64,000 nucleotides of DNA from Mauremys mutica (taxonomy: Eukaryota; Chordata; Testudines; Geoemydidae), in the NCBI RefSeq assembly GCF_020497125.1, contig NC_059073.1:14963225-15027224 (forward strand), read 5' to 3'. A program made the position numbers and the translations under genes. Positions 1 to 9,382 of this stretch are shown here, piece by piece; the stretch's first letter is position 1; the number at the start of each line of letters is the position of its first letter. A model generated the notes under the pieces. It made no database searches. It saw only the letters and a program-made list of their open reading frames with translations, and was not told the origin of the DNA.

Positions 1-1371
1 ATAACATTTAGCATCAAATCTCTTAAAGGGATCTTGTTATACCATGTCTTTTATTTAGGCAATTTCTTCTGTGCTGGCAGTTTTTACCTTCCTTTATCAG
101 TTAGGTAATTTGCATTAACACAGGCTTGGCTTGTGGATTCAAAGCCATTAGCAGAGCTCAGAGACTTTGTCTTAAAAGGGACACAATTAACTTCCACCAG
201 AGTTTTAATTTCTTTCCACTTTCAACTCCTGCTTACAAAACACACAGAGATCTGAAAAAGAAAACAGTCTATTGCGGCTCTTTTTGGAGCCCTAATAGGA
301 TTTTAATTCAGTAGCATATTTCATTTGTATTTCTTTTACCCCTTTTTACAATATACACTGCACATGTCCTAGGGAAAAAGCACATTCCTTCTATATTACA
401 ACTTTTTTTTTTTTAAACATTAGCCATATCAATTTTTACATACGATGTAACTGTTTTTTTTTTTCTTACAGAGTTTTCATGTACCCTTATCAAAAGTGAC
501 AGTCTGATTACACAGAGCCATTTTAAGGCTCAGTGTTTTTAACATTGCTTCTTTTTGTTTTGTGCACCTCACCTCTGCTGTTGCTTCAGAGGGGCACTGT
601 TAAAATATTTTTTTTTTAATTCTTTCACTACAGCTCTTATCTGCTATTGTTACCAAAAAAAAACCAAAAACAACCAACCAAACAAAAAGACTCCAGAATC
701 TCTCCCTATTCTCCTGATTTTGACTGCCCTATTGCAGCCATGACTTGGTTTTTATTTAAAAAACATTTTAAATTTTATAAAGAATCAAGTTACCCCTTAA
801 GGGTTAAATGCTAAATCCCAAAGCCAAACAACACTAATTACCTGTGTCTTGCAAAAAGGTCTGTCGGTTTTGCAACTTTGAATTAAGAGTCAAATGAATT
901 TTTAGTGGCATTAAAAACAAAAACAAAACTAATTTATCTTACACCTACAAAACAGCAGTTTTACAAACCAGATGTGCTGGTTTAGATTCTTAGAACTTTA
1001 CATATTTTCACAGACAACTAGATACATACACATTTTCTTTTCCTTAACATTCCTTTGCACTGCTTTGTTTTTACATAGCTCTATATATTTGGATTATTTA
1101 CAGGCATTCTTTTGGAAAAGGGCCCATTTTCCCTTCAGAATGGCTGCAAAGAAACCAAGAATTCTCTCTCTTTAACGTGGTCCTTTTTAACATTTTCACA
1201 AAGTTTAACTGCTTAATTCTCTCCAGCCCTTGTAGAGTTAACTTTTCACTCTCTTTCCTTAAATCACTCGTTTATCTCCCAAAATAACACCTTTATCACC
1301 TCAGATTTCACCATTTTAAGTATTGTTCCAGGGGTTCATGCCTGCACTTACTGCTTTTCTTACTCCTTACA
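1..1371. other. AT-rich stretch, unassigned (probably ERV interior)
   Basis: This stretch has long T runs on the + strand and no frame with a recognisable domain on either strand. It follows the broken gag on the minus strand where capsid and pol would be expected, but no capsid, protease or reverse transcriptase motif is visible. It may be a non-coding filler of a defective provirus, a later insertion or heavily decayed coding sequence. The short frames here look like chance. Confidence 0.4.
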
Positions 1372-1855
1372 CTATGCCCTTAGGGCTTCCAACCTGTTTT
1401 TCAGTTGTTTTTTTTTATCTGTTGCTTGCCTGCTTTTCTGGGCCCGATCCTGCTTTTTGTCCTTTTTACAATGAGATGGGAGTATTAAGGGGGTTGGATC
1501 GATCCGGGGTGGGTTTTTTTTGAGAACGGGGTAAAGGGGAGCGCTCGGTCTGGTGGTGGGAGAGGAGGCTTTTAATAAAGCTTTCAACTTATTATTTGAA
1601 TATTTGAGAGAGGCGAGTTTTTTATTTTGTCCAGCTACGATTTGCCTCTTCCCACCACTGAATGAAACAATTAACCTCTTCTTTAGCCAATTTAGTTTTA
1701 GGTTGGCCGAGTTTGTCCTTTAAGACGTCCACTCGGTCTTTGTTCCAAGATTTTAACAGTGGCCACTGAGTTTTGGGATCCCCCTGAGTTAGCCTAGACC
1801 ATTTTTCCAGAAATTTACAGGAGTCCGGACCCTTCTTACAGGAGTCTGGACCCAT
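1372..1855 (-). pseudogene. gag: Retroviral gag fragment (MA-p12-like), frameshifted
   Basis: This is the N-terminal part of a retroviral Gag precursor, the structural polyprotein that drives particle assembly at the membrane. The frame opens at 1855 with Met-Gly, as expected for N-myristoylated matrix proteins. It carries an odd tandem copy of the hexapeptide GPDSCK and runs 77 residues to a stop at 1622. A second frame (about 1627 down to 1372) continues it after a frameshift and contains PSAPLYPVL, where a PSAP motif (TSG101-type late domain) runs directly into an LYPxL motif (ALIX-type). The C-terminal part is rich in Lys, Arg and Gln. Late domains in this position are typical of the p12 region of gammaretroviruses. 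No capsid or zinc knuckle follows. The leader and primer binding site lie just upstream. The gene is broken and cannot give a full Gag. Confidence 0.7.
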
Positions 1856-2439
1856 CCTAAATACATAAAATGAGCCGGCGTTCGTTTAGGGAACTGTCCC
1901 TACTTAGACATCTGGTTACCCATACAGGAGGACTTCACACACCAATCGCACAAGAAGGAAATTCGGGTTTGTCAGAGCAATGCCCAGTGCAACACACAAA
2001 AGGAGCCCACAGGCTACTGCCTCAATTGCCCTTGCTTTCACACCCAGGGATTTACCCAAAGTGTGGTGCGGCTGCAATTGTGCAGATTCCACTCACTCAG
2101 ACCGCAGGGACAGGAACCCCTTGGTTGGCCGATCCCCGGACGGAGATGGCACCCAGACTCAAACACTCCACAGGAAGACGGATAGACACAGAGACAGAAC
2201 AGTCCTCAGTCCGGACAAAACACAGAAATAATTACCTGACCAGATTCCTGATGTCAGATCCCGGGATCCCTACCAGAACAGAGTGGGAACCAACAGGTTC
2301 AATGGCGTAGACTTCACTGTGGTCGTGCACCTTTCTGTTCTGGTGGAGGACCGCTCGGGCCAAATGCCCAGGTGCCGGCTTCCACGGTCGTCCTACAAAA
2401 ACAGTCAGGAATCACACAGCCCCAGTGAAGACGGTTGCC
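1856..2439 (-). other. ERV 5' leader (between PBS and gag)
   Basis: These 584 nt separate the primer binding site from the gag start on the minus strand. A leader of this size normally holds the splice donor and the packaging signal. I do not pick out a definite dimerisation stem-loop or donor site. The + strand frames across it are shadows. Confidence 0.55.
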
Positions 2440-2457
2440 ATCTCGGTGGAACCTCCA
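2440..2457 (-). promoter_or_regulatory. Primer binding site, tRNA-Gln
   Basis: The minus strand reads TGGAGGTTCCACCGAGAT. Its complement, ATCTCGGTGGAACCTCCA, equals the last 18 nt of vertebrate tRNA-Gln including CCA, by my recall of that tRNA. It lies three bases from the end of the LTR, the right place for priming minus-strand DNA synthesis. Confidence 0.85.
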
Positions 2458-2460
2458 AAT

Positions 2461-2843
2461 TGTCAAAGTTAGACTCAGGACTCACAGTTTGTCAGACCAC
2501 TCTGTTTTATTAGCACAGCGCTCTGCTAATAACACCCAGATAATGTGAGCACCATGCAAGACACAAACTATCTTATTTATACAGATAAAAGGATGAGAAA
2601 CTTAACAAGATAACAAAGGAAGCAGAATCAGATAAGTTTACCTGGGTTAGGCATGCATATTTTATTCCCTTACTAACTACTACCCATCTTCTGTTAATGT
2701 TTTGCCATTAGCACCATTGTTTATGCCTAATGTTTCTTTTCCTGGCACCTGTATTTCAACATTTCTTATTTCTGCTTAAAGGTACATACAACATTTCTTT
2801 AATCCATTCTTATTTTTACAATATAATTTATTCTACTTTCACA
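2461..2843 (-). repeat. ERV long terminal repeat (5' LTR of the minus-strand provirus)
   Basis: The LTR runs from TGTGAAAGTAG (minus-strand start at 2843) to CTTTGACA (minus-strand end at 2461), giving TG...CA ends. On the minus strand it holds a TATAAATA box at about 2581-2574 and an AATAAA signal at about 2511-2506, in the right order for U3-R. It ends three bases before the primer binding site. The right edge butts onto an adintovirus polymerase frame. Confidence 0.8.
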
Positions 2844-2844
2844 C

Positions 2845-5203
2845 TGTGTTAAGACCTTTATTGGCAAAAAGTTCCGGGACTACACGGTCGTAGCACACAA
2901 TTCCAAAGGTTACGAAGCGTACTTCATTGTTAGACAGTTACTGAACGAAAAGATGTGCATAGAACTGATAACCCAGGGTAATAAACTAATGTGTGTGGAA
3001 GTTAAGGCCCTGGGCTTTTGTTTTATAGACTATTTAAACTTCTCACCCAGGAAGCTTAGCAAGCTCCCGCAGGTGATGGGGTTTGAAAGTTGCAAAGGGT
3101 ATGTCCCACATTTTTTTTAACACTTTAGAAAACCAAAATTACATGGGGCCTGTGCCTGGGGTGGAGAACTATGGAGTAGACAGCATGATCCTCAGGGAGA
3201 AAGCAGAATTTCTTGACTGGTATCAGGGCAACAGATATGAGATGTTTGACTTGCAGAAAGAGCTCGTGTATTGTTGTCAGCAGGATGTCAAAATTTTGAG
3301 ACAGGACTGCATTCTGTACAGAGAAGAGGTCATGAAAATGACAGCGACAGGAGATATTGTAGAGAGAGGCCCTGATAAATTCACAGAGGTAAAATTGTGT
3401 ATAGATCCTTTCCGGTACATAATGCTGGCATCTGTCTGCATGGCTGTGTACAGGGTTATGTTTCTGCAGCCTAACACAATGGCTCTTCTCCCTCCAGATG
3501 ACTATCACAGGCAGAAAAAGAGCGATTCGACCCCGCTGTATTCAGTGGCTGTTGTATACCGCTCACAAAGACAATATACAGATACGGCATGCTTTACGGG
3601 GTGGGGAATTACAGGTAGGCCCCTACTCTCTAGACGGTTACGCCGTCATTGAAGGAGTACGCACAGCCTTTGAGTTTAACAAATGTTTTTTCCACAGCTG
3701 TGTCACTTGTTATTGTGAAAAAGCACAGAACCCTATGACAGGGACAACTTTGGGGTTTCTTTATTACAAGGTGCAGCTCAAGACCGACTATCTGAAAAGA
3801 CTTGGTTATGTAGTGAGGACCCTCTGGGAGCATAAGTAGGGGGTGATGATAGAAACAGACAGGGACCTTGCAGATTTCTTAAAGCCCAGCTGCCTCAGCC
3901 TCTCGTGCCTAGGGATGGTCTTTTTGGAGGGAGGACTAATGCTATCCACCTATATTACAAACCTAACCCCGGTGAAGAAATCCACTATTATGATTTTACC
4001 AGCCTGTACCCTTTTGTAAACAAAACCAAAGAATACCCGATCGGACACCCTGATATAGCTCATGACAAATATGGACCCCTCACAAATTAGTTTGGAATTG
4101 CGAAAGTTAAAGTGTACCCCCTGCGAGGTCTCTTCTTCCCATTGTTACCTGTCAGAGTGGGTGGCAAACTTATGTTCCCGCTATGCTGAACTTGTGCAAA
4201 AACAGAGCAGCGGGAGACGTGCACCCATACTGATGAGGAGAGGGACATCCTGGGGACTTGGTGCACGGTGGAATTGAACACGGCCGTAGCGAAGGGATAT
4301 GTGGTGGCTAAAATCTATTAAATCTTGCATTTTGAAGAAAAATCTGACAAACTCTTTTCAGAGTACATAAAATTACACCTCCGCCAGAAACAAGAGGCTT
4401 CAGGGTATCCCAGCTGGTGCACAGGCAAAGAAAAACAGAAGTATGTTAATGATTTCTACTGGAAAGAAGGCGTGTATTTACGCCAACATGAGATCATGTT
4501 GAACCCCCTAAGTGCCAAATCACTAAACTGTTTTTAAAATCTCTGTGGGGTAAATTTGGCCAAAGATCAAACCTCTCAATACCAGCATCATGAGAAACCC
4601 TGACAAACTCTTTCAGTACCTGTTTTCCCCCAATTACAAGGTTTTATCCTGCGAGTTTATCAATGGTGAAACAGCATGCATCTTGGAAGCACGCAAAAGA
4701 CCACTACTCAGTCTCTGGCAATGCCAACATCTTCATAGCCTGTTTCACCACCCCTTATGCCCGCTTAGAACTATACAACCTGCTAGACAGGTTGTACCAC
4801 AAAACTGACTCAGTGATATTTGTGAAAAGGGAGGGTGACTGGAACCCTCCTCTGGGGATTATTTAGGGGACCTCACAAGCGAGATTCTGCCAGATCAACA
4901 CATCACCAAGTTTGTCTCAGCCAGCCCGAAAACATATGGGTACAAGCTGTTGGGAGGAAAGGCCTGTATGAAAGTCAAAGGGATTACCCTGAACGTAGCA
5001 AACTGTGAAAAGATCAACATTGACAGTTTGAAAGATTTAGTCCTGGACTATAGCACGGCCCAGGACTATAGCAGCAGCCCTCTATCCCAAGGAACAAAAA
5101 TCAGTTGCAAATAAAGACAAAGACCCTTAAGAAAGCGCAAAAAGTCATTTACAACAAGAGGGTTCTCAGAGAAGGGTTTAAAACCCTGCCCTGCGGCTTT
5201 TGA
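2845..5203 (+). pseudogene. polB: Adintovirus family-B DNA polymerase, 5'-truncated and multiply broken
   Basis: This is the replicative DNA polymerase of the element. The visible part starts inside the 3'-5' exonuclease domain (AHNSKGYE, an Exo II-like motif, then CCQQDVKIL, Exo III-like) because the ERV LTR interrupts it at 2843/2844. It passes through polymerase motif A (DFTSLYP, about 3992-4012), motif B (SLWGKFG, about 4540-4560) and motif C (about 4795-4815), and ends at a TGA at 5201-5203. Motif C reads HKTDS, so the first of the two catalytic aspartates is replaced by Lys. Breaks include a frameshift in a T run at 3111-3118, shifts near 3545, 3900, 4520, 4580-4660 and 4860, and in-frame stops at 4088-4090, 4187-4189 and 4319-4321. 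The ATPase gene follows three bases after the stop. Confidence 0.88.
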
Positions 5204-5205
5204 AA

Positions 5206-5920
5206 ATGGATATGAGGTGGAAACACGCCTTTTCTGTAATTCTCGCAGGGCCTAGCAACTGCGGGAAAAGTTATTTTATAAAAAATGTGTTGGATAATGC
5301 CCAATGAACGTCGTCTATTCTGCCTGAGAACATTGTGTGGTGTTACAGTTGCTGGCAACCTCTGTATAAAGGACTGCTCGGTAAATATCTCTTTATTGAT
5401 TTTTGTGGAGTGGCTGCCTGATGCTTTTGACGATGACTGTTTCTTTCTTACCAATAAAGTAAATATGATTATCGTAGATGATCTGATGAACACTGCTTGT
5501 AAAAGTGATGAAATTGAGAAAGCCTTTACCAAGTACGTGCATCACAGGAACCTGAGCATTCTGTGTATAGTTCAGAACGTATTTTGTCAGGGATAAAAGA
5601 GTTGCACGGTTAACCTAAACACAAAGTACATGGTTCTGTTCAAAAACCCCAGGGATAAATTAGAAATCACTGTGCTCACTCAGCAAATTTGCCCTGGCAA
5701 AGTGCACTTCTTTCTAGAAGCTTTTGAGGATGCCACCAAAAGACCTTCTGACTACCTGGTGGTGGATTTAAATGCTTCTACACCAGAAGCTTATAGACTA
5801 AGAATTGGTCTTTTCCCTCCAGACTGGCCAGCGGTTTATACTTTGAAAAGAACAACAGCCAGGTATAGAAAGAGAGGAATTATCGGCAGGCCCTTTTTAA
5901 CAGCTGGTGTTGCTGACTGA
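5206..5920 (+). pseudogene. A32-like genome packaging ATPase, broken
   Basis: This is the FtsK/HerA-type ATPase that moves viral DNA into capsids in Polintons and adintoviruses. The first ATG after the polymerase stop is at 5206. The Walker A loop GPSNCGKS is at 5248-5271 and a Walker B segment MIIVDDL is near 5465-5485. A region ending KAFTKYVHHRN follows, typical of this family. The C-terminal part includes VLFKNPRDK and runs to a stop at 5918-5920, a little past the usual end. An in-frame TGA lies at 5305-5307, the frame changes near 5405, and a TAA lies at 5594-5596. Both nucleotide-binding motifs are still readable, so the gene is decayed but clearly identifiable. Confidence 0.85.
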
Positions 5921-5924
5921 AAAC

Positions 5925-6252
5925 ATGTCTAGCTGCGTGAAGGAAACCTGGTCCTCTTAAAATTACTTAGCAAATCATCCCCACAGCAAAGGAAGGCTAT
6001 ACCGTGTTTGGCCTCTGACGATTTAGTAGCGGCCATCTCAGAAATAGCACCCGATACCTTAAAAGGAAACGTACCTTTGACACAGAATCAAGTGCACGTG
6101 CAGAAAAAGAGATGCATGCTTATAAAAACTTGTGTAATAAAAGGGTTTCACTTAAACGAAGGAAGCATCTGGTGAAGCAGTCTGGGGCGTTTATTGGACT
6201 TCTGTTAAGTTTTGCCATCTCTCTAATAACGGGGCTTTTGACTAATCAATAA
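5925..6252 (+). pseudogene. Small conserved adintovirus/Maverick protein, unknown function, broken
   Basis: A frame starting near the ATG at 5925 encodes a small Lys/Arg-rich protein with a hydrophobic C-terminus (FIGLLLSFAI, then LITGLL), ending at TAA 6250-6252. I recognise the general pattern (charged helical N-part, KGNVPLT segment, hydrophobic C-terminal helix) as a small gene that recurs in Maverick-type elements of many animals. I know of no established function. The initial ATG reads into an early stop (about 5958) and the useful frame starts near 5950. A second frameshift falls at about 6120-6180. Its stop overlaps the next ATG (TAATG), which suggests that the two genes were coupled. 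Confidence 0.55.
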
Positions 6253-6876
6253 TGGAGTATGCAGAAAAAATGTACCTGGTGCCCAGCTGTCAGTTGCAGC
6301 AATTAAGGGGTTCCCCTCCAGCAGAGGAAAATATCAGCAACTTGCTTACTGGGTGCTGAAATGAAGTCTGTGCTTCAAAGAACTGACTTAGCCCAATACG
6401 AAAAGGCTAAACTTTACAACACCATGTTTCAAAGGTGCCTAATGTACGTGATGCAGATAAAGGGAAAATAAGTCTGTTTCTACCAGAACAGCAACAGAGT
6501 GTGACAGCCAAACCCCCAGAAACTCCAAAGACCTCAGACTCTGTTGCTCAGGAGGTGTTGGATGACCTGAATAAGCATTATAAGAAAAATGCATTAGTAT
6601 TGTTAAATAAGCTGGGCCAGGATAAAAATATCTCTTTGTGAAACAATAAAGGGGCTTTTGTGTACAAAGGCTCAGTGGTTAATGGTTCTAACATGTGTGA
6701 CTAAGTGAGGGCCGTCACCCAGACGCGCTCTGTTCCTAGCAGACACGAACCTAACGGATGGGATGTGTTTATGAATGTCATGCCAGAAATGAACGTCTTC
6801 CATCATGGGCAATGTGGCCAACAGAGATCTTTTGGAACACCTGAAGGCCTTGACCACCAACACCGGGGTTGACTGA
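6252..6876 (+). pseudogene. Second conserved adintovirus/Maverick gene, unknown function, broken
   Basis: The ATG at 6252-6254 overlaps the stop of the preceding gene. The N-terminus (MEYAEKMYLVP) and a middle segment (YEKAKLYNTMFQR) look like a family that recurs in Maverick elements next to the preceding small gene. The central part (6435-6641) is open and hydrophilic. Further recognisable coding, around GAFVYKGSVV and GWDVFM, goes on to about 6876. There is an early TGA near 6358, a shift near 6430, a TGA at 6639-6641 and further stops. A structural or assembly role can be guessed from position only. It is not a jelly-roll penton as far as I can see. Confidence 0.5.
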
Positions 6877-7002
6877 GAAACACTGGCCCCTTTTTTGCCA
6901 TCTAAAAAATGAAAATTGGCTCAAAGACCCGAATAGCTCAGTTTGTAATGTTTTTCGTGTTCTAAAAAAAAAAAAATTTAAACTGGTAAATGTTTTGCTT
7001 TA

Positions 7003-7008
7003 AATAAA
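7003..7008 (+). terminator. Poly(A) signal for the + strand viral block
   Basis: AATAAA lies about 125 bases after the last + strand viral coding remnant, in the short gap between the convergent gene blocks. Confidence 0.5.
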
Positions 7009-7117
7009 GCATTTCTATACTTTTAAAGAAAATATGTATGTGTACTTTTTTGGAATTGGAAAAAGAAAGAAAGAAACACACCAAACATCAATTGTCTTTA
7101 AAGCCCTCACCTGGAGT

Positions 7118-7124
7118 GCTTTAT
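7118..7124 (-). terminator. Poly(A) signal for the - strand viral block
   Basis: The minus strand reads AATAAAGCACTCC just at the end of the protease coding remnant. With the + strand signal at 7003 it marks the meeting point of the two transcription blocks, whose transcripts would overlap by about 100 bases. Confidence 0.5.
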
Positions 7125-7129
7125 TGGGT

Positions 7130-7681
7130 AACCTGACTGTGAAAATTGTTGCAAGATACACATGTCTAGGTTTGCTGAAACATGTTTGGAGCAAGGCTAG
7201 GCATGCCTGAGATTTTATATTTTTTACAAAATTCATCACCATCCGGTCATTTTGCTCTAAATCTTTAGAATACAATTTAAAAATCTGGTCAAAAGATAAA
7301 CCCGTGCTATAGTGAGGTAAGAAAAAACATGCAGTGATAGCCACAGGCGATGGAGCAGGGGTCTTGTAATTGTCTAGTGTGAAATGCAATGTTGATGGTG
7401 TTTTTGTTTAAAAATTTCATAATGCTTCTAAGAAACTACACGCTGTTTGGGGGATGCCCATATGAGTCAAAAAACTCTCCATGATTATGCTTCAACAGAT
7501 ACAAGGCAAGCCACTGTTCACCAGGTTGGTTGTGCAGATGCATGTTGACCACCAAACCTAGCAGTCTCTGAGACAGATTGCCACCAGGGAGCCAATAACA
7601 GGGGAACACATCTAAGAAATTCTCTTTTGTGTAAGGGGCTGCTGATAAGACACATGAGAGTTGCACGGTGTCCATATTCAC
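7130..7681 (-). pseudogene. Adenain-like cysteine protease, inactivated
   Basis: This is the maturation protease of adintoviruses and Polintons, related to adenovirus adenain, which cleaves capsid proteins. The frame starts at 7681 (MNMDTVQL). The region that normally carries the catalytic His-Trp pair reads GEQWLALYL, so the histidine is Gln at residue 56. The following FDSYG segment, which carries the acidic residue of the triad, is kept. An in-frame TAG sits at 7436-7438. The nucleophile segment CGYHC is still readable in the same frame at 7345-7331, and a frameshift directly after it moves the C-terminal part (LSFDQIFKLYS, NDRMVMNFVK) into another frame. It lies directly downstream of the capsid gene with no stop codon between them in the frame that reads through. 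Together the His loss, stop and frameshift rule out activity. Confidence 0.85.
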
Positions 7682-9382
7682 ATGTATTCAAACAGAATGT
7701 TTCTCCTCTGATTTATCTCTGTGATGTTCTCAAAAAACCCATACATGATCATATTGACGGTGACCATCAAAGCCTTCCCAAAATGTATTTCTGCTTTCAG
7801 GTTCCCGGTTTTAATCAGGGAATAGTAATTGGCACTTCCTGGTCGGGAGACAGGTCAAAGGCAAAAAAGGTGTAACCCTATGCAAACTCCTCACGGTTGA
7901 TTAACAGAGAATGATCTTTCATGTGTTTGCCAGCCGTCTGTACCAGATTCATGTATTCGCTCACGCAGCATCTGGCCTTGAAGTCTGGTTGCAGAGGCCT
8001 GGTTGGTATCTGTTTACCATCCACATACAAGCTCACAAAAGTAATATTGTAATGTTTAAAATGAAAGGAGGTTTTAGCGTAACTTCCACTAAAGGCATCA
8101 TTATCCACAAACCCTAGGACAAGCATTTTGGGGAACTGTCCCAAGAACAGGTTCTCCTGGTTACTGACTGTGCTTCCCAAGGGATGATAAACACTTTAAT
8201 TCCCACGCGGTCCACGGGGTACTTAGCATTAGCGGGCCTCTGCGTGCAGGCAGGGCCGGCTCCAGACCCCAGCGCGGCAAGCACATGCGTGGGGCGGCCC
8301 TTTCCCGGGGGGGCGGCAGGCTGGGCCGGCGGACCTGCTGCAGTCATGCCTGCGGGAGGTCCACCGGAGCCCCGGGACGACCGGACCTGCCGCAGGCATG
8401 ACTGCGGAGGGGGTGCTCGTCCCGCGGCTCGGCTGGACCTCCCGCAGGCATGCCTGCGGCAGCTCAAGCGGAGCCGCCGGACCTGCGAACCGTCTGCAGC
8501 TGCGGGAGGTCTAGCCGAGCCGTGCGACCAGCGGACCCTCCGCAGTCATGCCCGCGGGAGGTCCGTTGCTCCCGCGGCTCTGGGGCACCTCCCGCGCATG
8601 ACTGCTTGGGGCGGCCAAAAAGGTAGAGCCGCCCCTGCGTGCAAGGCCTCCGCGTGCCCCAGACGGATGCCTGGGGCCACCCGTACTTTCTTCACAAAAA
8701 GGAATGCTGATACAATGCACAGTTTAACGCCTTAGGCCGCACTGCCCATTAAACAGACGGCATCTTTACTGCACATCAGTTTAATGTTCACATCCACTCC
8801 GTTCAACAAAAGTGTTTCTGGAAAAAATAGGTCGCTGTGTAGATGACCCAACAGCTCTATCATCCTGTTCAGAGCCATCAGCTTTGCCTGTCTCACAACC
8901 CCTAGATTCCCGCCACCCAGCTCTGTTTCTTTGTGTTGTCCAGGCGTGTCGTTGTAAAACAGGTCGGTGGAAAATTGTGTGGCGAGAGTGTGGTCGCTGT
9001 AATTGAGCACCGAGTGTATAAAGGCCCTGTAAGGGTAACAGTTGTTGCTTTGGCGTATGCGGCAGTCTCCCAGCGTGACATCCAACTGACTGAAAATAGA
9101 GGCCATGGGGTAATTCACCAGGCCCACCTCGGCGTCCCTGAGTTCAGTTCCATCTCCTTTTACAATCTTGCAACAAAGGTACAACAGCGTGTTGTTTAAA
9201 TCCATATAATCTATGTCATTCGCTGCTATAAAAAAGTGGTTGGGGGCAGCCTCCATAATGGCTGATAGAAGCGGCACCTCTATGTAGATGCTTTTCTTGA
9301 TGCTGGTCTGCATAGGGGCTATTTGGAAAAAGTCTAGTTCAGATTTGGTGCACTCTTCAGACTCGCAGTGAACAAAAGCCAT
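7682..9382 (-). pseudogene. Adintovirus/Polinton major capsid protein, interrupted by a hAT-like element
   Basis: This is the double-jelly-roll (hexon-type) capsid protein of the element. The start at 9382 (MAFVHCESEE) is the typical N-terminus of this family, which is widely annotated in animal genomes under C. elegans F54H12-type names. The first 216 codons are open to an in-frame TAA at 8732-8734, after which the same frame continues to the 387-bp insertion at 8251-8637. Coding resumes with KYPVDRVGIK and, after a shift near 8165, with FLGQFPKMLVLGFVDNDAF, a conserved C-terminal-half signature. Another stop and shift lie at 7878 and near 7840. The last part (NITEINQRRN) runs in frame into the protease start. 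Without the insertion the length is about 435 codons, normal for the family. Confidence 0.9.
8251..8637. mobile_element. hAT-like non-autonomous element (CAGGGCC family) inside the capsid gene
   Basis: The element begins CAGGGCCGGCTC and ends GAGCCGCCCCTG, an imperfect terminal inverted repeat. It is flanked by CGTGCAGG (8243-8250) and CGTGCAAG (8638-8645), an 8-bp target duplication with one mismatch, as hAT transposons produce. The interior is very GC-rich and is made of imperfect ~60-bp repeats centred on a palindrome around GGCATGCCTGC. Capsid coding sequence continues on both sides. A related copy with the same ends lies at 63321-63598. The 183-codon open frame across it is a by-product of the composition. 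Confidence 0.85.

Larger units (their letters stand above)
1..2843 (-). mobile_element. Endogenous retrovirus, partial (gammaretrovirus-like, tRNA-Gln primer)
   Basis: Read on the minus strand, this stretch has the order LTR (2843-2461), primer binding site (2457-2440), a leader of about 585 nt and a gag start at 1855. This is the 5' part of a retrovirus. The rest, including pol, env and the second LTR, would lie left of the window. On its right it abuts the DNA polymerase frame of the endogenous adintovirus, so the provirus appears to have landed in that gene. The gag late-domain layout resembles gammaretroviruses, but no pol is visible to confirm the genus. The target duplication cannot be checked because the other end is missing. 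Confidence 0.8.

Noticed and set aside
1870..2513. + strand frames up to 146 codons
   Set aside because: Antisense to the ERV leader, primer binding site and LTR, which explain the sequence.
8184..8735. 183-codon + frame with Ala/Pro/Arg-rich product
   Set aside because: It covers the GC-rich hAT-like insertion and antisense capsid sequence.
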